From Ruminococcus albus AD2013 (GTDB taxonomy: Bacteria; Bacillota; Clostridia; Oscillospirales; Ruminococcaceae): a stretch of 64,000 bases of DNA. Made by a program: the position numbers and the translations under genes. Shown here one piece after another: positions 52,930 to 61,154 of the stretch (position 1 is its first letter; each line of letters opens with the position of its first letter). Below the pieces are notes generated by a model that had not been told where the DNA came from, ran no database searches, and was given only the letters and a program-made list of their open reading frames with translations. The stretch covers positions 1,240,001 through 1,304,000 of the forward strand of contig NZ_JAGS01000001.1 in NCBI RefSeq assembly GCF_000526775.1, read 5' to 3'.

Positions 52930-53279
52930 AACCAAGTTATGGATGATCCAAAGCATTGAATGCCGGATTTAACGTTATCAGGGTACGGCAAACAAAACGT
53001 CTTGAGAGATCTGTTTTGACAGCCTTGATGCGACCCATATCCGTTACGGCAGCAAACCTCCTCTGTCCAACGGGATCATTCGTCACGCGAAGTCCCAACT
53101 TCCTTCGTTCTGCCTATCCATAACAGGGCGTCGGCGCAGCTCCGTTTCGAGGTCATGCCCCTTGGTAATAATTCCTGCCGACTGCCGGCTCATCCTTTGT
53201 TGTTTTCTTAGTGTTGCTTCCTCTGCAGCACCTTTCGGCGGACGCTGCCTGCAGTTTCAGCTTGTAGGTCTTACACCCG
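52930..53279 (-). ncRNA. candidate bridge-RNA region of the IS110-family element
   Basis: About 350 bases downstream of the transposase with no ORF, higher G+C than the neighbourhood and many self-complementary blocks. In IS1111-type members of IS110 the bridge RNA is encoded on this side of the gene. The exact ends of the IS and RNA cannot be set from one copy. Confidence 0.45.
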
Positions 53280-54566
53280 TTAAGCTGCTTGCAGCTCTTC
53301 GGGACGCCTGATGTCTCTTAACAGTTTTTCAGGATCATAGTCAGCACCACTTTTCAGTATGGCATAAAACACTCGTATCAGCTTGTTTGACAGTACCATC
53401 AGCGACTGTTTCTTTTTCAGCGGATTCGTTTTTCTGCCTGTGTAATAGTGATGTATTTCCTTGAATTCCGGATTTGTCGCTGTCAGTGATAAGACTGCCT
53501 CAAACAGAAGAAACCTAAGCCGCTTCCGCCCTCGCTTACTTATCCTTGACTGCCCTTTGTGCTTGCCCGAGCTGTTCGCAACTATTGCCTGCCCTGCAAG
53601 CTTCTGTATCTGCTTGGGGTCATTAAATCTGCTTACATCTCCGACCTCTGCGATAAATCCTGATACGGTCTTTATCCCGATGCCCTTTATCTGCATCAGC
53701 TTCTTTGCATATGGCACCTTACTGACCAGTGTTTCGATCAGCTCCATTATCTGTTCAAGTCGGTTTTGAAGTCTGTCGTAGTCCTCAAGCAGCAGAGTTA
53801 TCTCAAACCTCGCAGTTTCATGTCCCTCGGTATGACCTATGCTTCGCCTTGCAGCCTCTACCAGGGTCTTAGCCCTCTTTTTACCGACTGCTCTCAGCTT
53901 GGCTTCACGCCATATCTCATTGATCTTTTCCTCTCCGAGCGCTATGATGTCACACGGCAGTGCAGCTTTTTTCAGTATCATCATACTGCTGACTGCACTG
54001 AAACTACCGTAAACGTCTTTATACTCCGGAAAGTATATCGCAAACCAGCGCTGTATGCGATTTTTGATCCGTGTGAGTTCTGCCTCTGCCTGAAACCTAA
54101 GAACGGTTGCGTTTCTTAGCTCGGCGTATATACCCTCAGGCATATACGGATAAGCGTATCTGCCTTCAATGACGAGTTTCGCAATTGTTTTGGGATCCTT
54201 CCTGTCGTTCTTGCTGGGAAGGTGATCATCAAGTTCTTTGCTTCGCTTAACGTGGAGCGGATTGACCAGTACCGGCTGCATTCCGTTATCCTGAATAAAC
54301 TTAGCGAGATCGAACCAGTAATGTCCTGTCGGCTCCATAGCCGGCATAACGGTTTCTTTTCCGCTCTTTTCCATGATCCCGGTGATCCATTCAAAAAAGC
54401 CTGCGAATCCTTCTGCGTCATTTGTGAACACATAGGCCTTCTTTGAATATTCCATCCCTCTCCAGTCAAATGCTCTGGCATAGTGCTTTTCGCTGCCTAC
54501 ATCGATCCCGACAATTATTTTTTCTTCTCCTACTTGCAAAATCTTTTCATTTTGTGTATAATACAT
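53280..54566 (-). CDS. IS110-family transposase (DEDD)
   Basis: 428 aa. N-terminal RuvC-like DEDD domain with GIDVGSEKHYARAF, AMEPTGHYW and KNDRKDPKTIAKLV. The C-terminal transposase_20 domain has IKGIGIKTVSGFIAEVGDVS and the conserved serine region KLAGQAIVANSSGKHKG. It is full length with no lesion. IS110 enzymes recombine DNA guided by a bridge RNA. The element lies between the biotin operon and a long non-coding stretch. Confidence 0.92.
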   Translation of the reverse strand: MYYTQNEKILQVGEEKIIVGIDVGSEKHYARAFDWRGMEYSKKAYVFTNDAEGFAGFFEWITGIMEKSGKETVMPAMEPTGHYWFDLAKFIQDNGMQPVLVNPLHVKRSKELDDHLPSKNDRKDPKTIAKLVIEGRYAYPYMPEGIYAELRNATVLRFQAEAELTRIKNRIQRWFAIYFPEYKDVYGSFSAVSSMMILKKAALPCDIIALGEEKINEIWREAKLRAVGKKRAKTLVEAARRSIGHTEGHETARFEITLLLEDYDRLQNRLEQIMELIETLVSKVPYAKKLMQIKGIGIKTVSGFIAEVGDVSRFNDPKQIQKLAGQAIVANSSGKHKGQSRISKRGRKRLRFLLFEAVLSLTATNPEFKEIHHYYTGRKTNPLKKKQSLMVLSNKLIRVFYAILKSGADYDPEKLLRDIRRPEELQAA

Positions 54567-54700
54567 ATAGAGGACACCTTTCTGTAGTTTGTATTACTAA
54601 CTTTCGCATCGTCAGTATTTACATTCTACACTGAGGTGTTCTTTTTTGCAACCCCTTGATTTGTTTGGTTACAGGAAGCTCCGTTCAATATTATAGCACA
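54567..54700. other. 5' flank of the IS110-family element
   Basis: Contains the subterminal inverted pair aggacacc (54571-54578) and ggtgttct (54635-54642) around about 55 bases. The outer end of the IS is not evident. Confidence 0.45.
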
Positions 54701-55344
54701 GCACAGCTCTGTTGTCAACCACAATTACATTAAAAGTTGACAATATAAATTCAAATCAATTTACCCTAAAAAAACAGCCATCAGAATTATTGAAGGCTGT
54801 TTTAAATATTCAGTTCCAATAGAAAATAACCTGATAATGGTATGTACCACAATGTTTTTTGTCTTATGCGGAATATTTTTTTGTGCCATTAGGCAATAGC
54901 AAAAAAGCAATATCGGCTAATTCAGTTCAGCTAAATCGATCAAATTGATTTATATTTGAAAGATCCTTATAGATAGCATCCGGCTCTTCTGCTGTTACAG
55001 CATCAAAAGAGTGTCCTGCGGTGGTGATTCTCCCTCTTGCATAGTTTCAACATGGGATTTCTGTTGATGATGACGGTGACTTCATAGGGTGGATTTCTCA
55101 GAAATGGGATTGCTTTTTCGGGGGGGCGGTATGGTATAATGAAAAGCAGAAGTTACCACTTGGATTACTTGAATGGATTTGATTATAAATCATTTTCTTT
55201 TATTAGGAGATTGGCTGTTAATTGATTATGGGGTGTGGAATAGTTGGCGGTTATTTTACAGTGAGTATGAGTGTGGAAGGCTGATGGTCGGGCAGCAATC
55301 TTCATAGCTTCTGCCAGTGCTGCCCGACTACAAGCATTTCTTTA
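54701..55344. other. long intergenic stretch, decayed
   Basis: Contains a hairpin aaaacagcc/ggctgtttt at 54772-54804. Otherwise no ORF with recognisable homology; frequent stops in all frames suggest decayed accessory DNA. Confidence 0.4.
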
Positions 55345-55549
55345 ACACTTCAACTCCAACGGCAGTGAAATTATTGATGTAACATACAATTCCTACAATG
55401 GCAATGTTACTTGCATATCATCGAAAAAAAACAGAAATATGCGCTATGTTCAAAAATACATAAAGATTTTTCTCTCTAAAACAATATGTGGATATCTTTA
55501 CAATTTTGACGATGCTTCAATCCGTGCTCTAGTAAGCGGTGAAAATTAA
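55345..55549 (+). pseudogene. C-terminal fragment of an unknown protein
   Basis: About 67 codons open between stops: HFNSNGSEIIDVTYNSYNGN, then a Lys-rich stretch and ALVSGEN at the end. No start codon or RBS. Family not recognised. Confidence 0.3.
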
Positions 55550-55650
55550 TCATATATTATATTTTACAGCTTTATAGCCGTCTGTTATATTTATGCTTGA
55601 ATGCTAAATTCTGATCATCAGGTTTGTCCTATCAACATAAACACAATGCC

Positions 55651-55677
55651 CCGAGCACTTGATGTGCTCAGGGGCAA
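55651..55677 (-). terminator. terminator of the metNIQ operon
   Basis: Stem gccccgagcac/gtgctcaggggc around ttgat, 55 bases beyond metQ. On the minus strand the tail is attgtgttt. Confidence 0.65.
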
Positions 55678-55731
55678 AACTTCTGTATGGGTATTTTTCA
55701 GCCTTTCAATGGGATAGCTGTACTGTTTTTA

Positions 55732-56595
55732 TCACTCGGAGACCTTGGTCACAGGTATCACTGCGCCGTTATACTTATCAAGGATGAACTTCGCTGTATC
55801 CTCGGACTGGAGTATCTCGACCAGTGCTTTCAGGCCCGGGTCATCTGCCTTATCTGGGGTGGTCACGATAATATTGGCATAGGGTGAATCCTCGCCTTCA
55901 CGGAACAGATACTTTGTTGCGTCAAGACCTGCTTCGATTACCTTGTTGGTGTTGTTTATGTACACATCGAACTCATTGATATGTGCATTTATCTGATAGC
56001 TGTCAAGCTCGGTTATCTCGATGGGCTTGATGTACTCTTCGATATCAGCTACACTTGCACGCGCGTTCTCGGTATTGCCCAGCTTTATCCAGCCCTGCTG
56101 TTCAAGAATACGGAGAGCTCTGTATTCGTTTGTGGCATCATCTGGCAGAACTACTGTTGCACCGTCGGGTACTTCGTCTGCGGAAGTATATTTCTCGGAG
56201 TATGCGCCGATAGGCTCAACGTGTACACCGCCGATATTTACCAGTGTACCGTTGTTTATCTCGTTCCATTCAATAAGATAAGGTTCATGCTGATTGAAGT
56301 TGAAATCTACCTCGCCGTTCTGGGTCTTTTCATTCCATGTAGCATCTGAAGCTGTGCTGACTATATCGATGGTATAGCCTTTCTCATTCAGCTTAGGCTC
56401 TACGTATTCGAGTATCTCGCTGTGTGGGGTGAGGTCTGCCAGTGCTGTTATGGTGGTGAGTTCCTTGCCGTCAGCTGTTTTGGTCTTGCTCTTTTTCTCG
56501 GGTGAATCTGCCTTTGCATTTCCGCCGCAGCCTGTAAGTACTGCCGAGATAAGTGCTGCTGCTATGGCTGCCGAATAAAGTCTGTTGTTTTTCAT
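55732..56595 (-). CDS. metQ: methionine ABC transporter substrate-binding lipoprotein
   Basis: 287 aa NLPA/MetQ family. Lipoprotein signal with lipobox LTGCGG (Cys about 23). Mature features are DLTPHSEILEYVEPKLNEKG, FNFNQHEPYL and LPDDATNEYRALRIL. It binds methionine (D- or L-) at the outer membrane face and delivers it to MetNI. Last gene of the operon, 57 bases after metI. Confidence 0.93.
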   Translation of the reverse strand: MKNNRLYSAAIAAALISAVLTGCGGNAKADSPEKKSKTKTADGKELTTITALADLTPHSEILEYVEPKLNEKGYTIDIVSTASDATWNEKTQNGEVDFNFNQHEPYLIEWNEINNGTLVNIGGVHVEPIGAYSEKYTSADEVPDGATVVLPDDATNEYRALRILEQQGWIKLGNTENARASVADIEEYIKPIEITELDSYQINAHINEFDVYINNTNKVIEAGLDATKYLFREGEDSPYANIIVTTPDKADDPGLKALVEILQSEDTAKFILDKYNGAVIPVTKVSE

Positions 56596-56652
56596 AATTG
56601 ATTCCTCCTAAAAATTCATTTTAACTTTTCCTTTTACTTATATTATGATAGT

Positions 56653-57363
56653 TTATATAAGATGTCTCTTTTTAAGTATGAGATTTGATATCAGGTCGCC
56701 GAATATCTGTGCTATCTCAACCATGACTATAAGTACCAGCACAGAAGCTATCAGCATATCGTGGTAAAATCTGTTGAAGCCGAAGCGCACTGCTATATCG
56801 CCGATACCGCCCGCGCCGAAGCTTCCTGCCAGTGCTGTCATGGAGATTATACCTATAAGTGCTACTGTGAACCCTCTTATTATAGAAGGTATAGCTTCGG
56901 GCAGCATCACCTTGAAAACTATCGCCGCCGAGCTGCTGCCCATTGCCTTTGCGGCTTCTATCTTGCCTTTGGGTATCTCAACGAATGCACCCTGCACCAG
57001 TCTTGCGTACATGGGTATACAGCTTGCCGCCAGTGCGATTATACAAGCATTTACACCGTAGCTTTGCCCCAGCAACATTCGTGCCAGCGGGAGTGTTATG
57101 ATTATCATTATCATCTGGGGAAGTGACCTGAGACAATTGACTATCGTGCCTGCCGTTTCATTCAGTACAGGTACGGGTCTAACGCCTTCCTTGGATATAA
57201 CTGAAAGTGCTATGCCTAGAAGTACTCCCAGCACGAGGGTTATCACTGCGCTGAGTGCCACCATGTAAAGAGTATCCCACACAGCTGGGAGCAGTACGTC
57301 CCAGACCTCTTTGCTGAATGCGTGCTTTACCACTTCCCAGAAAGGAAATTTCAAAAAACTCAA
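56653..57363 (-). CDS. metI: methionine ABC transporter permease
   Basis: 236 aa, five or six membrane helices. The BPD permease EAA loop is EAAKAMGSSSAAIVFKVMLP. The start is TTG at 57363, whose bases overlap the metN stop (TTGA). This fits translational coupling and is unusual only in the start codon. Confidence 0.92.
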   Translation of the reverse strand: MSFLKFPFWEVVKHAFSKEVWDVLLPAVWDTLYMVALSAVITLVLGVLLGIALSVISKEGVRPVPVLNETAGTIVNCLRSLPQMIMIIITLPLARMLLGQSYGVNACIIALAASCIPMYARLVQGAFVEIPKGKIEAAKAMGSSSAAIVFKVMLPEAIPSIIRGFTVALIGIISMTALAGSFGAGGIGDIAVRFGFNRFYHDMLIASVLVLIVMVEIAQIFGDLISNLILKKRHLI

Positions 57364-58148
57364 ATTCCCTCACCTCCTGTAAATGAATTATCATGTCTGA
57401 ATTCTTTGTATACTTCAAGGAATATTTTACCCGTATTGCTCTGGGGGTCAAGGAAGATATCCCTTGTGGTGCCTGTTTCGGTTATCACGCCGTTTTCCAG
57501 AACTGCAACCCTGTTGCATATGCGCTTTGCCGCTTCAAGCTCGTGGGTTATCATTATTATGGTAACGCCAAGCTCTTTGTTGATATGTTCAAGCAGGTCG
57601 AGTATCGAAAGGGTTGAAACAGGGTCGAGGGCGCTGGTGGCTTCATCGGAGAGAAGCACATCGGGGTCGGTAGCAAGTGCCCTTGCTATGCCTACGCGCT
57701 GTTTCTGTCCGCCCGAAAGCGAACCGGGATAAGCATTCTTCTTATCGGAAAGACCCACAAGCTCCAGCAGCTTATTGACCTTTGTCTCAATATCCTTTTT
57801 TGATACCCCCAGCAGTTTCAACGGATATGCGATATTCTTGAATACCGTCATGGAATCAAAAAGATTGAACTGCTGGAATATCATGCCTATTTTTTTTCGG
57901 CGTTCGGTGAGCTGTTTTTTATTCAGTGAAAGTATCTCGGTTTCACCGATGAATATTTTGCCTCTGTCGGGTTCTTCAAGGCGGTTGATGCACCTGACAA
58001 GTGTGGATTTGCCTGCCCCTGAAAAACCGACTATCCCGAAGATATCACCCTTTTCGATCTCAAGGTCGATACCCTTGAGGACTGTATTTTCTTCTTTTCT
58101 GTTTTTAAATGACTTGTATAGCCCTTCTATTCTTATATATGAACTCAT
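57360..58148 (-). CDS. metN: methionine ABC transporter ATP-binding protein, short form
   Basis: 262 aa. Walker A GFSGAGKST, Q-loop FQQFNL, signature LSGGQKQRVGIARALA, Walker B-like DVLLSDEATSALD (D and E present) and switch His in ITHELE. Typical MetN (about 340 aa) carries a C-terminal NIL domain that binds methionine and inhibits transport when the cell is replete. That domain is absent here, so uptake should lack this feedback. First gene of the operon. Confidence 0.9.
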   Translation of the reverse strand: MSSYIRIEGLYKSFKNRKEENTVLKGIDLEIEKGDIFGIVGFSGAGKSTLVRCINRLEEPDRGKIFIGETEILSLNKKQLTERRKKIGMIFQQFNLFDSMTVFKNIAYPLKLLGVSKKDIETKVNKLLELVGLSDKKNAYPGSLSGGQKQRVGIARALATDPDVLLSDEATSALDPVSTLSILDLLEHINKELGVTIIMITHELEAAKRICNRVAVLENGVITETGTTRDIFLDPQSNTGKIFLEVYKEFRHDNSFTGGEGI

Positions 58149-58226
58149 GGTATCTTGTCATATCTCCTTTGCTTATAACGCTCTATATGGTATTTTTATA
58201 ACTTCCCTCTTGATTCATTGAATATA

Positions 58227-58255
58227 TTTATAGCATATATTTCGGATATAATCAA
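58227..58255 (-). promoter_or_regulatory. promoter of metNIQ
   Basis: Minus strand TTGATT (58255-58250), 17-bp spacer and TATAAA (58232-58227), about 80 bases before metN. I see no SAM riboswitch or T-box in the leader. Confidence 0.7.
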
Positions 58256-58266
58256 CAAATAAATGA

Positions 58267-58278
58267 GATAACGTTATC
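58267..58278. promoter_or_regulatory. cre-like/LacI-type palindrome 1
   Basis: gataacgttatc, within AGATAACGTTATCA. It sits 12 bases upstream of the metN -35 box and matches the general form of CcpA/LacI-family operators (TGNNANCGNTNNCA). Confidence 0.55.
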
Positions 58279-58488
58279 ACTTAAATGCAGGAACACTACG
58301 AAATTGCTGACAAACTGTTAACTATTCCTCACCCAAAAGTTAAATGATAGGTATTAAGATATTGTTTTTTTTGAAAGCAAAAAAAATATCGGTCCAAATG
58401 CGACAACGATATCACACACAACGGCGTGCTTTATTGGTGCTCCGATGATTCATACCACGTTTTTCAGAGATATTTATCATAAATTTGT

Positions 58489-58500
58489 GATAACGTTATC
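58489..58500. promoter_or_regulatory. cre-like/LacI-type palindrome 2
   Basis: The same 12 bases, within TGATAACGTTATCT, 222 bases from copy 1. The intervening DNA has no gene. Confidence 0.55.
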
Positions 58501-58887
58501 TTAGTTAAAAAAACATATTATTCTGCTCGGTCTTATTATGTGATTGAGGTTCTTATAATAATCTGGTTGTTAAACATCCATTTACGTATAATAGTGTTTT
58601 ATATTTGCTTGAAGAAAAAAATCTCAAAATGTGACTTCTCATTAGAGTTTTCTATTTTCAGGCAATGCATTACAGAACGTCAAATCATATTTTAGATAAT
58701 CTTTGTTGAATATCGCCTTTGACACAACATAATAATTTTGCTATAATATTCAGGTAATCATATCATAATTATAGCACTGACACACGTTGTATTCTCAGGA
58801 ATGCGTAAATCTGATCACGGAATGCTATCCGCAGATGAAGTATCCTTTGAGTACAGCGTGTTTTTTTGTGCGGAAACGGAGAAAACT
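58501..58887. other. intergenic region upstream of the DUF2798 gene
   Basis: AT-rich. Contains acaacataataattttgctataatattcagg with a TATAAT-type -10 (58742-58747), probably the promoter of the following gene. No RNA motif recognised. Confidence 0.45.
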
Positions 58888-59445
58888 ATGCCAAGAAACC
58901 AATTTGAGAGAATGATGTTCGCTTTGATGACTGTTATCGTGACGGTACACGCTTATGTGTTTTACAGTCTGTATGTTGTCAACAGCTCCACGCTTATGAG
59001 TGTTACGGGAGAAAACAGTGTGCTCGGTGCAGTAAATGCTATGGGCGGTGTCTATATGTTCGGAAGAAATCTGCCTATCTGGGCAGTTGTGATCACAGAG
59101 TTTATCCTTGCATACACTCTTGAAATCACGGTTGGCAGCCCCTTGTCCTTTAAGCTCGCCTGTAAGGTTTTTGATCCGAGAGAGACACACCCTGTACTCT
59201 TTGAAACTGCGATCATCTGTGCAACAGTCGGCATCATGTGTCCTGCGATGAGCTTCCTTGCGGCTTTCCTCTACTATCCCTACTATGCAGGATTCAACAT
59301 CTTTACATTCCTCGCCAACTGGATCAAGCTTGTATGCTTTAATTTCCCGTTCGCATTTTTCTCACAGCTATTCTTTATCCAACCGCTGATCAGAACGTGC
59401 TTCAAAGCTATATTCAGAAGAAATCCGAAACAGCTCAGGCAGTAA
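58888..59445 (+). CDS. DUF2798 membrane protein
   Basis: 185 aa from MPRNQFERMMFALM. Four predicted membrane helices in two similar halves, as in DUF2798 proteins. The start at 58888 follows ACGGAGAAAACT; the frame is open from 58801 but without an RBS there. Function unknown. Monocistronic. Confidence 0.75.
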   Translation: MPRNQFERMMFALMTVIVTVHAYVFYSLYVVNSSTLMSVTGENSVLGAVNAMGGVYMFGRNLPIWAVVITEFILAYTLEITVGSPLSFKLACKVFDPRETHPVLFETAIICATVGIMCPAMSFLAAFLYYPYYAGFNIFTFLANWIKLVCFNFPFAFFSQLFFIQPLIRTCFKAIFRRNPKQLRQ

Positions 59446-59472
59446 AGGCGTGAACTTTGTGCAAAACTCCCT

Positions 59473-59501
59473 TTGCTTTTTCACATAAAAAGTGATATAA
59501 T
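59473..59501 (+). promoter_or_regulatory. promoter of the CarD leader
   Basis: TTGCTT (59473-59478), 17-bp spacer and TATAAT (59496-59501). Transcription should start near 59508, so the hairpin at 59510 would be at the extreme 5' end. Confidence 0.75.
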
Positions 59502-59509
59502 AAAACAAG

Positions 59510-59566
59510 AGAACGTGTAGCAGTTACTGCGTAAGTCCAGTTACTTGCTTCACGTTCTATTTTTTT
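59510..59566 (+). ncRNA. 5' leader hairpin, type A (with conserved 23-nt loop)
   Basis: Stem agaacgtg-t-agca with tgct-t-cacgttct around a 23-nt loop (59523-59545) containing ctgcgtaagtcc. A T-run and then GAGGTGAT (RBS) follow. It shares 18 of 23 loop bases with 60146-60168, while the stems differ in sequence but both pair. It is a probable structured regulatory RNA of the CarD gene. Confidence 0.7.
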
Positions 59567-59580
59567 GCGAGGTGATACTT

Positions 59581-60078
59581 GTGTATAAAGTTGACGATAT
59601 GGTAATGTACGGCTCATTCGGTATATGTAAGGTCACAGCGATAGAAAAGCGTGATCTTACAGGAGAAGAACAGGAATATTACATTCTTAAACATATAAAC
59701 TCTGAGAAAAACATCTTCTATGTACCGACCAATAATGACAAGGCTCTCAGTAAGATGCACCGGATATGCTCAAAGGCTGAGGTCGATGAGCTGATCTCCC
59801 ACATGAACTCTGAGGGGCTTATATGGATTGACAACGACATCAAGCGCAAGGAAGAATACAGCCGCATTATTAAAGATGCCGACAAGCATGAGATCATAAG
59901 ACTTATCAAAACGCTGTACCTTCGCCGTAAGGAGCTGGCGAAGAACGGAAAGAAGCTGCGCTCCACCGACGAGAACTATCTTAACCTTGCTGAAAATATG
60001 CTCTTTGAAGAGTTTGCCTACGCTCTTGATATCGACAAAAGCGAAGTTGTTGAATATATCGAAAAGCATATCGCATGA
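59581..60078 (+). CDS. CarD/CdnL-family transcription regulator
   Basis: 165 aa. N-terminal Tudor-like CarD/TRCF RNA-polymerase-interacting domain (about 1-60): KVDDMVMYGSFGICKVTAIE and EYYILKHINSEKNIFYVPTN. A helical C-terminal domain follows (about 70-165). Such proteins bind the RNAP beta subunit and stabilise open complexes, notably at rRNA promoters. The start is GTG 59581 with GAGGTGAT upstream; 59545 would place the start inside the leader hairpin. Likely controlled by the leader RNA. Confidence 0.9.
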   Translation: MYKVDDMVMYGSFGICKVTAIEKRDLTGEEQEYYILKHINSEKNIFYVPTNNDKALSKMHRICSKAEVDELISHMNSEGLIWIDNDIKRKEEYSRIIKDADKHEIIRLIKTLYLRRKELAKNGKKLRSTDENYLNLAENMLFEEFAYALDIDKSEVVEYIEKHIA

Positions 60079-60098
60079 AATTTGTGAAAAAACACAAT

Positions 60099-60127
60099 TT
60101 GAAAAATGCTGAAAAATTTGATATAAT
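60099..60127 (+). promoter_or_regulatory. promoter of the second leader hairpin
   Basis: TTGAAA (60099-60104), 17-bp spacer and TATAAT (60122-60127), in the same geometry to its hairpin as the CarD leader promoter. Confidence 0.75.
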
Positions 60128-60135
60128 TAGTACAT

Positions 60136-60187
60136 AACGAGTAGCGATCCTGCGTAAGTCCGGTTATTGCTACTCGTTTTATTTTTT
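60136..60187 (+). ncRNA. 5' leader hairpin, type A, second copy
   Basis: Stem aacgagtagc/gctactcgtt (10 perfect pairs) around a 23-nt loop (60146-60168) with ctgcgtaagtcc. Then comes tttatttttttgg and GGGGAGG (RBS). The layout is the same as at 59510. The downstream gene is broken. Confidence 0.7.
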
Positions 60188-60204
60188 TGGGGAGGTAGAT
60201 CATA

Positions 60205-60429
60205 ATGAAAAGAACCAAAGAAGCGTGTATCTGCCAGACACTTCATTTTATGCTCAAGGCATAAACGTTCACAAAAGTTCTTGAAGGCTGCACACCGACT
60301 GAAACAACCTACATTATCATAGTTAGAAAACTTATTGAGTGTGTGAAAATAATAAATAAAGCGGAGATAAAAGTTATTTTTAAGGATGGTCATGAAATCG
60401 ATGAAGAAGCCAGAGCTACATTAACATAG
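60205..60429 (+). pseudogene. decayed gene behind the second leader (recombinase C-terminus-like)
   Basis: Starts MKRTKEACICQTLHFMLKA and stops. In another frame it continues FTKVLEGCTPTETTYIIIVR, KLIECVKIINKAEIKVIFKD and GHEIDEEARATLT to 60429. The tail (a beta-strand pair then FKDGHEID) resembles ends of serine recombinases or similar small proteins, which is a weak match. At least one frameshift is needed to join the parts. Confidence 0.5.
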
Positions 60430-60580
60430 CTCGTACCGACGCAGCGATATGCAAACGGGTGGATGATGCTGTGATCATAGCAATTCGGATAGCCTTATCG
60501 ACGGTTTCGTTACCTGTCCCTATGAAAGATACGATCGCAAGTGCATTGGCAAGAACGCCACTGATTATACGCTTTTTCAT
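60416..60580 (-). pseudogene. truncated paralog of the small secreted peptide gene
   Basis: 54 codons from 60580: MKKRIISGVLANALAIVSFI then GTGNETVDKAI. This is the same leader as the 60900-61154 gene (MKKRIIGGILAVAMAIVSFA, GTGIEAVDKAI). After that it diverges and overlaps the antisense relic, so the mature part is lost. Confidence 0.65.
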
Positions 60581-60846
60581 TGTTATCAACTCATTAGTTC
60601 CAAGTATTGACTAAATATTGCTCTCGGTTACACTCTATCAAATTATACTGTTTGTACAATAATATATTAGCTATTATTAAAAGAATATCATTTATCGATG
60701 CCGCAGCAAAACACAAACGCAATAAATGAATTGTTTATTTTAACATAGAAGTGAAATAAACCACTCTTGAATAACATGATCTCGTTGTTCCTGAATCTAT
60801 GCCTGTTTTAGATCAGATCTCAGAGCGATTTTGCTTTATATACGAA

Positions 60847-60871
60847 AATGCCGAGGCAATGACCTCGGCAT
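60847..60871 (-). terminator. terminator of the small peptide gene
   Basis: Stem atgccgagg/cctcggcat with a 6-nt loop, 29 bases past the stop. The U-tract on the minus strand is short (ttcgtat). Confidence 0.7.
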
Positions 60872-60899
60872 TCTTATCTGATAGTATCAGGTGTACTAA

Positions 60900-61154
60900 T
60901 TACATATATTTGTATTCAACCTTATAATTGCCGGTAAATCTGCCGCAATAATACTCCTTGTATGTATACTTAACAACAACTTGTCCGCCTATATAAGTGC
61001 CATATGTGGAATAGAGTACATATGAGAAGCCGCTGGCAGATGCAGTGATAGATGTAGGCTGAATAGCCTTATCTACGGCTTCGATACCTGTGCCTGCGAA
61101 AGAAACGATTGCCATTGCTACGGCAAGAATGCCGCCGATTATGCGCTTTTTCAT
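60900..61154 (-). CDS. small secreted peptide of unknown function (84 aa)
   Basis: Signal peptide about 1-37 (KKRIIGGILAVAMAIVSFAG). The predicted mature part of about 45 residues is rich in Tyr/Gly (SYVLYSTYGTYIGGQVVVKY) with a single Cys. GGAGTAAT precedes the ATG. It has a truncated neighbour paralog at 60416-60580, so the locus has duplicated. It could be a bacteriocin-like or surface peptide; no transporter or immunity gene is adjacent. Confidence 0.65.
   Translation of the reverse strand: MKKRIIGGILAVAMAIVSFAGTGIEAVDKAIQPTSITASASGFSYVLYSTYGTYIGGQVVVKYTYKEYYCGRFTGNYKVEYKYM

Noticed and set aside
58149..58260. SAM riboswitch or T-box in front of metNIQ
   Set aside because: The leader is only about 75 bases from the -10 and shows neither the S-box core nor a T-box sequence.
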